DNA from: Thalassoglobus sp. JC818
Lineage (GTDB): Bacteria; Planctomycetota; Planctomycetia; Planctomycetales; Planctomycetaceae
Assembly (NCBI RefSeq): GCF_040717535.1
Contig: NZ_JBFEFI010000006.1
Coordinates: 372,001 to 436,000, forward strand
Direction of reading: 5' to 3'
DNA: 64,000 nucleotides
Shown here: one piece after another, positions 37,093 to 44,617 of the stretch
Position numbering within the stretch: the stretch's first letter is position 1
How the letters are laid out: each line of letters starts with the position of its first letter
Notes under the pieces: model-generated
What the model was told of the DNA's origin: nothing
Databases searched by the model: none
Seen by the model: the letters and a program-made list of their open reading frames with translations, nothing else
Program-made: the position numbers and the translations under genes

Positions 37093-38475
37093 ATGGAAAC
37101 CACAGGTAAAGCAACACGTATCCGCCTATTCGACTTCAAGTCGCCGCAAATGCGGGCCTTCCACATGTCGTGGTTCGCCTTCTTCCTCTGCTTCTTCGCA
37201 TGGTTTGGAATCGCACCGTTGATGAAAGTGGTGCGAGATGAACTGGACCTGACGAGGGAACAAATCGGCTGGTGCATTATTGGTTCAGTGGCCGTCACCG
37301 TGCTGGCCCGACTTGTGATCGGTTGGCTGTGTGACCGCATCGGACCTCGATTGGCCTATACCTGGATGCTGATCCTCGGTTCGATTCCCGTCATGACGAT
37401 CGGACTGGCTTCTGACTTTACTTCGTTTCTCCTGTTCCGAGTTGCGATCGGTGTGATTGGAGCATCGTTTGTGATCACGCAGTATCACACCTCCATCATG
37501 TTCGCTCCAAACTGCGTGGGAACCGCAAACGCGACGACGGCAGGTTGGGGAAACCTCGGAGGCGGGGTCACTCAACTCGTCATGCCGTTGGTGTTCGCAG
37601 GCTTTGTCGGAATCCTCGGATTCAGTGAAGCTGTCAGCTGGCGAGCTTCGATGTTCGTGGCTGGTGTCCTCTGTGCTTTAACTGGTGTCGCCTATTACTT
37701 TCTGACGCAAGACACACCCGAAGGAAACTTCGCTGAGCTTCGAGCAGCTGGAAAGTTGCCAGAAAAGAAACAAGCTGCCGGTGCATTCCTGGAAGCCTGC
37801 AAAGACTACCGAGTCTGGGCGCTGTTCGTGATCTACGGAGCATGTTTCGGAATTGAACTGACAATCAACAATGTCGCTGCCCTCTACTTCGTCGACTACT
37901 TCGATTACTTCCAAACCATGGACCCACTCAAAGCAGTTGGAGTCGCGGGATCGATCGCCGGGCTGTTCGGTTTGATGAACATCTTCGCGAGAACAACCGG
38001 GGGAATCTTCGGCGACAAGTTTGGAAACAAATGGGGACTGTCGGGACGAGTTAAGTGGCTCTTCATCACGCTCTTCTGCGAAGGAATCGCGTTGATGATC
38101 TTCTCGCAAATGAACGTTCTGACACTCGCGATTCCGACACTGATCATCTTCAGCCTCTTCGTTCAGATGAGCGAAGGTGCCACTTTCTCTGTTGTTCCAT
38201 TCATCAACAAGAAAGCTCTCGGAGCTGTTGCAGGAATCGTGGGAGCCGGTGGAAACGCTGGAGCTGTCGCTGCCGGATTTCTTTTCAAAGCCGAAGGCAT
38301 CAGCTGGCCAACCGCTCTCTTCATTCTCGGTGTGATTGTGACGTGTGTCTCCTTCGTCACGTTCACCGTTCGCTTCAGCCATGCCTCTGAAGCCGAAGTG
38401 CGTGCGGAAACCGAAAAGGCGAAAGCCGATCGTCGGGTTCCAGGAGAACCAGAACCGGCTGGGGCTCCTGCTTAA
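37093..38475 (+). CDS. NarK-type nitrate/nitrite transporter (MFS, NNP family)
   Basis: 460 residues with about 12 membrane helices. Nitrate-porter signatures are present in both halves: G-W-G-N-L-G-G-G after helix 5, and G-A-G-G-N-A-G-A-V in the second half. It should move nitrate or nitrite across the cytoplasmic membrane; sequence does not separate proton symport from nitrate/nitrite antiport. Start 37093 is supported by GAGGAA eight bases upstream and by the divergent context; a GTG four codons earlier is less likely. The Asp/Glu/Pro-rich C-tail is unremarkable. No nitrate reductase gene is in the window, so imported nitrate must be reduced by an enzyme encoded elsewhere, or nitrite is the true substrate. 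Confidence 0.9.
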   Translation: METTGKATRIRLFDFKSPQMRAFHMSWFAFFLCFFAWFGIAPLMKVVRDELDLTREQIGWCIIGSVAVTVLARLVIGWLCDRIGPRLAYTWMLILGSIPVMTIGLASDFTSFLLFRVAIGVIGASFVITQYHTSIMFAPNCVGTANATTAGWGNLGGGVTQLVMPLVFAGFVGILGFSEAVSWRASMFVAGVLCALTGVAYYFLTQDTPEGNFAELRAAGKLPEKKQAAGAFLEACKDYRVWALFVIYGACFGIELTINNVAALYFVDYFDYFQTMDPLKAVGVAGSIAGLFGLMNIFARTTGGIFGDKFGNKWGLSGRVKWLFITLFCEGIALMIFSQMNVLTLAIPTLIIFSLFVQMSEGATFSVVPFINKKALGAVAGIVGAGGNAGAVAAGFLFKAEGISWPTALFILGVIVTCVSFVTFTVRFSHASEAEVRAETEKAKADRRVPGEPEPAGAPA

Positions 38476-38531
38476 CCACGGCCTGCATCGTCAGCCTGAC
38501 GATCACCGAATTTCACGTTTTGACATTCTCG

Positions 38532-38588
38532 GTCAGCAAGGAGTTTCGAGTTCTACCCTCCCCAGGGACTCCGAAACTCCTTGCTGAC
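38532..38588. promoter_or_regulatory. Long perfect stem-loop between narK and nirB
   Basis: Arms GTCAGCAAGGAGTTTCG (38532-38548) and CGAAACTCCTTGCTGAC (38572-38588) are perfectly complementary over 17 bp. The 23-nt loop itself pairs (AGT/ACT and CCCT/AGGG). No T-run follows. It sits 57 bp after the narK stop and 58 bp before the nirB start. It could be an attenuator, an RNA-processing or stability element, or a bidirectional terminator. Confidence 0.55.
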
Positions 38589-38646
38589 AACTTTCAAACA
38601 CACCCTCGGCAGCGTTCGCGTCGAAGGCCAATTGTGAGCTAGTTCC

Positions 38647-41600
38647 ATGGAGAAACAGAAACAGACGATCGTTGTTGTCGGCAACGGTATGGTCGGACTC
38701 CGGTTCTGCGAAAAACTGATCGAGTTCGATGTCGATCGCAACTATCACATTGAGACTTTCTGCGAAGAACCCCGGGCTGCTTACGACCGCGTCGGCCTGA
38801 CGTCGTTCTTCGCGCATCGAGATGCTGAAAAGCTGATGCTCGCCCGCATGGACTGGTATCGCGACAACGGAGTGGAACTGCACGTCGGTGATCGCGCCTG
38901 CGAAATTGACCGAAAGAAACAAATCGTCCGCTCCGATCGAGGAGCTGAAATCTCCTATTCGAAAGTTGTGCTCGCAACCGGCTCGTATCCGTTCGTCCCT
39001 CCCGTCCCGGGAATCGATAAGCGAGGCGTCTTCGTTTATCGCACGATCGAAGACCTCGAACGAATCATCGAATACGCCAAACAGTCCAAAAGTTGTGCTG
39101 TCATTGGAGGTGGCTTACTCGGGCTGGAAGCTGCTAAAGCTGCTTACGATCTCGGACTCGAGACACACGTCGTTGAATTCGCCCCGCGTCTCATGCCGCG
39201 ACAAGTCGATGACGCTGGCTCTCGAATTCTCGTCGGAAAGATCGAAGAGTTGGGCGTGAAAGTGCACCTCAACAAAGCCACGAAAGAAGTCCACGGCAAC
39301 GGTGTCGTGGAAGCCATGGAGTTCAATGACGGCGAACACCTCGACGTCGACATGATTATTGTCTCGGCCGGGATTCGTCCGCGCGATGATCTGGCTCGTG
39401 AGAGTCAACTCGATGTCGGCCCGCGCGGCGGAATCGAGGTCAACGATCAGCTACAGACGTCTGATCCAAACATCTTCGCCATCGGTGAATGTGCATTACA
39501 TGGAGGAATGGTTTACGGACTTGTGGCCCCTGGGTACGACATGGCGGAGTGTGTCGCGACCAACTTGACAGGTGGAAACAGGGTTTTCACCGGGACGGAC
39601 CTATCGACAAAGCTGAAGCTGATGGGAGTCGATGTGGCGAGTTTCGGTGATTATGAAGCCCCGGAACAGGAATCGACTTCGCTAACTTTCGAAGATCCTT
39701 TCGATGGAGTTTATAAGAAGCTCGTCTTCTCTAAGGACGGAACCAGACTGCGTGGCGGGATTCTGGTTGGGGATGCTTCGGAGTACGGATCATTGTCGAT
39801 GCTGGCCCAGAGTGAAACTCCTCTTCCCTGCTCCCCACACGAACTTGTAATCGGCTCGAAGAACTCATCGGCTGTCGGGCTGGACTCGATGCCGGACTCT
39901 GCTCAGGTTTGTTCCTGCAACAATGTCACGAAGGGAGACATTTGCTCTGCCATCGAAGAACAGAATCTGGAATCGGTCGGAGACGTCAAAACCTGCACGC
40001 GTGCTGGAACGGGCTGTGGCGGGTGCATTCCACTGGTCACCGATCTCTTTAACTCTGAACTGAAGAAAGCTGGCCGAACGGTTGTCAATCACCTTTGCGA
40101 ACACTTCCCTTATTCCAGGACGGAGTTGTTCGCGATTATTAAGACTAAGAACTTGAAATCCTTTGCCGAGATCGTGGCTGAGTACGGTCAGGGAAGCGGT
40201 TGTGAAGTCTGCAAACCCGCCATTGCTTCAATCCTGGCGAGCTTGTGGAACGATCATATTCTGGACACGGACAACCAGACTCTGCAGGACACCAACGATC
40301 GATTCTTGGCTAACATGCAACGAGGCGGGTCCTATTCCGTCGTCCCACGTGTTCCGGGTGGCGAAATCACTCCGGACAAACTGATCGCCATCGCTGAGAC
40401 AGCCCAGAAGTATGGTCTTTATACCAAAATCACCGGTGGCCAGCGCATTGACATGTTCGGTGCTCAAGTTCAGGACCTCCCCGACATTTGGGAAAGACTC
40501 ATCGATGCTGGAATGGAGAGCGGTCACGCCTACGGGAAGTCTTTGAGAACCGTTAAGAGTTGTGTCGGCACGACCTGGTGCAGATACGGAGTTCAGGACT
40601 CGGTCGGTTTCGCGATTCGCATCGAGAATCGATACAAAGGAATTCGAGCCCCGCATAAAATTAAATCGGCAGTCTCAGGCTGTATTCGTGAATGTGCCGA
40701 AGCACAATGTAAGGACTTCGGTCTCGTCGCCACGGAGAACGGATACAATCTTTATGTCTGCGGAAACGGAGGATCGAAGCCTCGACACGCAGACTTACTG
40801 GCCGCTGATATTGATGAGCAGACTGCCACGAAATACATCGATCGATTTCTCGCGTACTATATTACGACTGCCGATCGACTTACTCGGACTTCCGTCTGGC
40901 TCGAAAAACTCGAAGGGGGCATTGACCACCTGCGTGAAGTCATTATCGACGACAAACTTGGCTTGTGCAGTGAGTTCGAGGAGTTGATTGAACATCTGAT
41001 CGCAACGTATCAGTGCGAGTGGACCACGGTTGTCAAAGATCCCGAAAAGCGTAAACGGTTCCGACAGTTCGTGAACACCGAAGAGGAAGAACCGTGTATC
41101 GAGATCGTTTCAGAACGCGGCCAACATCGCCCCGGTGACTGGCCCGGCGAACTGGTTTCGCTGGAACAGTTCCATACACTCGACGAACATCAGCATCAGC
41201 TGGAAGAAACGACGTCGAAATCAGAAACCCGCTGGACACAAGTCGGAACTGTAAATGACTTCCCAGTTGATGGAGGAGCGACCATCAAGTACGGGAAGAG
41301 TCAAATCGCTGTGTTTCGCTTCGAGTCTCGCGGTGAGTGGTACGCCAGCCAAAATATGTGTCCGCACAAGAAGGCCTTTGTCCTTTCTCGCGGAATCGTC
41401 GGGGATGAATCCGGAACACCGAAGGTTGCTTGCCCGCTCCACAAGAAAACATTCTCCCTGGAATCGGGCGAGTCGTTGCAAGGTGAAGACTATCACATCA
41501 GCACGTTCCCGGTGAAAGTGGAAGACGGAAACGTCTATCTCAATCTGCCCCCGACGGAAGTGCTGGACGAACTTCTCGCCACCGAAATCGGTTGCCGACT

Positions 41601-41670
41601 GGCGACTTCATGTGCGACGGCATCTCCAGCCCAGGAACTCTCCAACACAGTTGCGAGTCACGCAACCTGA
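38647..41670 (+). CDS. nirB: Assimilatory nitrite reductase, NirB-NirD fusion
   Basis: 1,007 residues. The N-terminal half is an FAD/NAD oxidoreductase (G-N-G-M-V-G-L-R-F; G-G-G-L-L-G-L-E-A-A). Two BFD-type [2Fe-2S] regions follow (C-S-C-N-N-V-T with C-G-G-C; then G-C-E-V-C). The siroheme/[4Fe-4S] domain has ligands C639, C645, C679 and C683, a C-x5-C-x33-C-x3-C spacing typical of nitrite reductase, within S-G-C-I-R-E-C-A-E-A-Q-C-K-D. The last 110 residues are a NirD-like Rieske domain with both ligand pairs intact (C905-P-H907 and C929-P-L-H932). It reduces nitrite to ammonium with NAD(P)H in the cytosol. The plus-strand neighbour is the transporter, so narK-nirB is probably one unit. Confidence 0.93.
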   Translation: MEKQKQTIVVVGNGMVGLRFCEKLIEFDVDRNYHIETFCEEPRAAYDRVGLTSFFAHRDAEKLMLARMDWYRDNGVELHVGDRACEIDRKKQIVRSDRGAEISYSKVVLATGSYPFVPPVPGIDKRGVFVYRTIEDLERIIEYAKQSKSCAVIGGGLLGLEAAKAAYDLGLETHVVEFAPRLMPRQVDDAGSRILVGKIEELGVKVHLNKATKEVHGNGVVEAMEFNDGEHLDVDMIIVSAGIRPRDDLARESQLDVGPRGGIEVNDQLQTSDPNIFAIGECALHGGMVYGLVAPGYDMAECVATNLTGGNRVFTGTDLSTKLKLMGVDVASFGDYEAPEQESTSLTFEDPFDGVYKKLVFSKDGTRLRGGILVGDASEYGSLSMLAQSETPLPCSPHELVIGSKNSSAVGLDSMPDSAQVCSCNNVTKGDICSAIEEQNLESVGDVKTCTRAGTGCGGCIPLVTDLFNSELKKAGRTVVNHLCEHFPYSRTELFAIIKTKNLKSFAEIVAEYGQGSGCEVCKPAIASILASLWNDHILDTDNQTLQDTNDRFLANMQRGGSYSVVPRVPGGEITPDKLIAIAETAQKYGLYTKITGGQRIDMFGAQVQDLPDIWERLIDAGMESGHAYGKSLRTVKSCVGTTWCRYGVQDSVGFAIRIENRYKGIRAPHKIKSAVSGCIRECAEAQCKDFGLVATENGYNLYVCGNGGSKPRHADLLAADIDEQTATKYIDRFLAYYITTADRLTRTSVWLEKLEGGIDHLREVIIDDKLGLCSEFEELIEHLIATYQCEWTTVVKDPEKRKRFRQFVNTEEEEPCIEIVSERGQHRPGDWPGELVSLEQFHTLDEHQHQLEETTSKSETRWTQVGTVNDFPVDGGATIKYGKSQIAVFRFESRGEWYASQNMCPHKKAFVLSRGIVGDESGTPKVACPLHKKTFSLESGESLQGEDYHISTFPVKVEDGNVYLNLPPTEVLDELLATEIGCRLATSCATASPAQELSNTVASHAT

Positions 41671-41785
41671 GACTTGTAGCGTTGGTTCGCAAGGTCTGAT
41701 ACAGAAGTTTTTCTAAGCTCGGATCGCTAGAGAAATGTAGAGAACGAGCGGTCTTAAATCGGCAGGCCCAAGGAACTGTCGCAGC

Positions 41786-44038
41786 TTATTCTTCTCGCAA
41801 GTATCGGTAATAGACTTCGAGGCTCAGTGTCGCGATCGCTGTGGAATAGATTCGTCCACCGTATCGCCCCCAGACTCCACGCGGGTCCCAGCTACCAGCT
41901 TGAGGACCCGTTTTGCGTTGCTCGGCAATGAGCAGATCACGAAGTGCGTTATTCCATTGATCCCAGTCGTCCCCGCCGTGCTGATACATCGCGAGCGTTC
42001 CGTAGTACCAGTAATACAAATTAATCGTCGATCGACTGGGACGGTTTGCAAGCAAGTATCGGGCTGCTTCATTGGCTGCTGAACGATCGTTGTCGACGCT
42101 GAGAACGTGACGGCAGAACATCGCTTCTGCGGTCATGGCTGGGGTGGGCGGATCTGAACTGCGATAGCCTGCTAGCCCGCCGTATCTGCCGAGTCGGCGA
42201 TCACGCAGGAACTTTCGCATTTGCTCTTTGGCTCGTTCAGGAATTTCGATTCCAGCTGCTTCCGCGCTTTTTAGCGCCATGAGTTGCCAGCCGAACATGC
42301 TCATATCGCCATCCGGCTGCCCTTTGATATATCTCCATCCCCCATCGCTAATTTGAGTTTCGAGAATATAACTCACAGCATCTTCGAGCGGCTGACGCAG
42401 GAACCGGGAAGTGCTGTCGTTCTTGGAAATGGCGTACGCTTCCGCAAGGGCGAAAGTGGCCATTCCGTGACAGTACATCCCTGCGAATTGTGTCGCTTCG
42501 CCTCCGAGGTAACCGATCGTTTCTTCCCCATTGGACCATCTTCGTGGTCGTTGTTGGGCGATGAGCCAGCGAAGAGCGCGGTTCACAACGTCAGAATACT
42601 CCCCTTCATCAACTGTGTTGAGCTTGCCGAGAAACGCAAGCACAGCCAATGCGGTCACTCCGGTATCTGCGTATCGGCCAGCGTATTGTCGATCAATCCC
42701 TTCATCGTCCACGCCAACTTGTCCGGCTCCCGACCGGCTTGCATCCCAATAGCCATCGGGGTGCTGCATCTGTGCGAGCCATTTGAGGCTGCGATCGACA
42801 GCGGACTCCGACTCGTCTGATCCGCCGTACTTCAGCACTGCCCGTTCTCGGAGGTCCTCTGAACGAAGCACATAAGCCGATGGAACAGTACGTTGCTCAG
42901 ACCGCTCGGGAAGATTTCGGCCCGGGAGTCTCAGTTGCGGCGGTTGCTCTGGTGCGCGAGCGATCTGATTCATTCCGCTCAGTGAAGCACTTGGATCTGG
43001 CGAAAAGGTATCGGGCCGACTGGGTGTCGCTGAAGGTCTGTAGCGGCTGATCGTGTCGTCATCCGTCATAAGTTCTGGACGTGGGCGCGTTCGAGTCAGA
43101 CCAGAACCTGAAGAGGAACGAGGGGACGCGGATGCTTCTTCCGGTGCTCTCATCACGCCTGCTGATTCAGGGTCGAGGGCAATCGCGACGGGAGCCTCAA
43201 TCTGACGAATTGAATCAGCACGACCAGTTTCGACCTGAGGGATTCCGGGTTCGGAAGTCGCCAGCAGGTTCATCGTCTGCCGGTCTCTGGCCAATTCGGG
43301 GCGAAGTCGATCAATGCTGCCAGCACGGGGGCGGGCTGCGTCGGGATCGTCGATGTCAGCTGTCACACTGGAAGTCTCGCGAGTCATTCGATCGCGAACC
43401 TCGGAATAAGCTGCCTCACTGGGTGTCGACTCGACGACCAACTTCTCTGTTTGGAGATCAATCGCTGCCTCTTCCAATACTCCCTGTTCAGCGTTGATTT
43501 CCTGCTGTGGGACAGGTTGAGTCTCGAGTGGCAATGGTTGAGCATCGCCTGCAAACGACGGGCTGTAATCGGATTCTTCAGTCGTTCGCAATAATTCTTG
43601 AGCGGAGTCTTCCAACTCGATCGCCGGAGCAGAAAACCGTTCCCAGTCTTCGGTGTGCTGATTCTTCAGTTGGTCCCAGACAGGCGTATTTCCCGGCCCA
43701 GCATTGGAAGCCAGCAGGTCCGATTTCTCTTGTGGAGGCCGGACACGAATGGGCTCACTCTCATAACTTGATGGATTCGTTGAAATGTGCGGTCGATATT
43801 CGGGAATCAAGGCGATCAATCCACATGCCAGCAGCAAGTGAATCGCAAGTGAAAAGAACAGAGCTTTGGAGTTTGTGCGGCGGTCTCCCCATCGCGTGCC
43901 GATCATCGTGATCAAATGGGCGGAGACGAAGATAAAGCCGATCGCCAGCGAGACAACCAGAACCGGTTGAACGATCGAAATCAGAAGCATCCCCAGATGC
44001 CAGATTTCGTCCCGATAATTCGGTGTCAGAAGGATCAT
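41786..44038 (-). CDS. Membrane-anchored alpha/alpha-toroid (prenyltransferase/squalene-cyclase-like) protein
   Basis: 750 residues. Two N-terminal membrane segments (about 15-46 and 62-80) are followed by a long disordered Pro/Ser/Glu-rich linker (to about 405), then a toroid of repeated helical pairs with the prenyltransferase/cyclase-type motif: L-K-W-L-A-Q-M-Q-H-P-D-G-Y-W, L-R-W-L-I-A-Q-Q-R-P, and I-S-D-G-G-W-R-Y. This repeat family is common in planctomycetes as secreted or surface proteins; the catalytic D-x-D-D of true cyclases is absent, so cyclase activity is unlikely. The start 44038 overlaps the upstream exbD by 4 nt (ATGA), linking it to a Tol/Exb-type energy complex. Confidence 0.75.
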   Translation of the reverse strand: MILLTPNYRDEIWHLGMLLISIVQPVLVVSLAIGFIFVSAHLITMIGTRWGDRRTNSKALFFSLAIHLLLACGLIALIPEYRPHISTNPSSYESEPIRVRPPQEKSDLLASNAGPGNTPVWDQLKNQHTEDWERFSAPAIELEDSAQELLRTTEESDYSPSFAGDAQPLPLETQPVPQQEINAEQGVLEEAAIDLQTEKLVVESTPSEAAYSEVRDRMTRETSSVTADIDDPDAARPRAGSIDRLRPELARDRQTMNLLATSEPGIPQVETGRADSIRQIEAPVAIALDPESAGVMRAPEEASASPRSSSGSGLTRTRPRPELMTDDDTISRYRPSATPSRPDTFSPDPSASLSGMNQIARAPEQPPQLRLPGRNLPERSEQRTVPSAYVLRSEDLRERAVLKYGGSDESESAVDRSLKWLAQMQHPDGYWDASRSGAGQVGVDDEGIDRQYAGRYADTGVTALAVLAFLGKLNTVDEGEYSDVVNRALRWLIAQQRPRRWSNGEETIGYLGGEATQFAGMYCHGMATFALAEAYAISKNDSTSRFLRQPLEDAVSYILETQISDGGWRYIKGQPDGDMSMFGWQLMALKSAEAAGIEIPERAKEQMRKFLRDRRLGRYGGLAGYRSSDPPTPAMTAEAMFCRHVLSVDNDRSAANEAARYLLANRPSRSTINLYYWYYGTLAMYQHGGDDWDQWNNALRDLLIAEQRKTGPQAGSWDPRGVWGRYGGRIYSTAIATLSLEVYYRYLREE

Positions 44039-44454
44039 GGCCCGGCATCCTGTTCGCGATTCGCAAGTTGGACGTTCTTGATCTGTGTCCGCTGGCAAAG
44101 GTTTAAGATGGTCATAACATGCTGATACGGCCCTGCCCCGTCTCCGCGAATCACGACTGCTTGCCCGGCATATCGCCCCTTCGCAGCCCGGAGTTCGGTT
44201 TCGACTTCATCGAGGGACATTTCCTGACCGTCGTAGATCAGGCTTCCATCATGTGTAACACTGATCACAATATCATCAGGGAGCGAGGTCAGAGGCTGGG
44301 CTTCGGAAACCGTCGGCAGAACGATTTCATACTGGCCTTCATCTTCGGCGAATTGAGTCCCGACCATGAAGAAAATCACCAGCAGAAGCACGATGTCGAT
44401 CATGGGTGTCAGGTTGAGCGCTGGCTCCTCCATTTCCAGGGTCTTTAGCGGCAT
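44035..44454 (-). CDS. ExbD/TolR-family biopolymer transport protein (third copy)
   Basis: 139 residues: a short cytosolic start, the ExbD helix L-T-P-M-I-D-I-V-L-L-L-V-I-F-F-M with the proton-relay aspartate at M-I-D, then a periplasmic domain ending in a charged strand. ExbD works with an ExbB channel to turn proton motive force into work on an outer or periplasmic partner. Here the likely partner is the toroid protein encoded immediately downstream with a 4-nt overlap. No exbB is adjacent; the nearest is at 48519-49295, so the ExbB subunit may be shared. Confidence 0.88.
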   Translation of the reverse strand: MPLKTLEMEEPALNLTPMIDIVLLLVIFFMVGTQFAEDEGQYEIVLPTVSEAQPLTSLPDDIVISVTHDGSLIYDGQEMSLDEVETELRAAKGRYAGQAVVIRGDGAGPYQHVMTILNLCQRTQIKNVQLANREQDAGP

Positions 44455-44617
44455 CGGTGCATTTCCTTCGACGGATCTCTGTCGTCAACACTCCAGGAGA
44501 CTGGATTCATTCTAACGCTTCCCAGGTCGTCCCCTGCAAGAATTTTCTCACTCGAGGTCATCAATTCAAGAACGAAACAAAACTTAGGCAATGTGCGTAA
44601 CATGAGAGAAATGGTTT

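Noticed and set aside
37678-38382. 234-codon minus-strand frame inside narK
   Set aside because: Antisense to a firmly identified transporter, and its Asp/Glu/Ser-rich translation is the mirror of hydrophobic codons.
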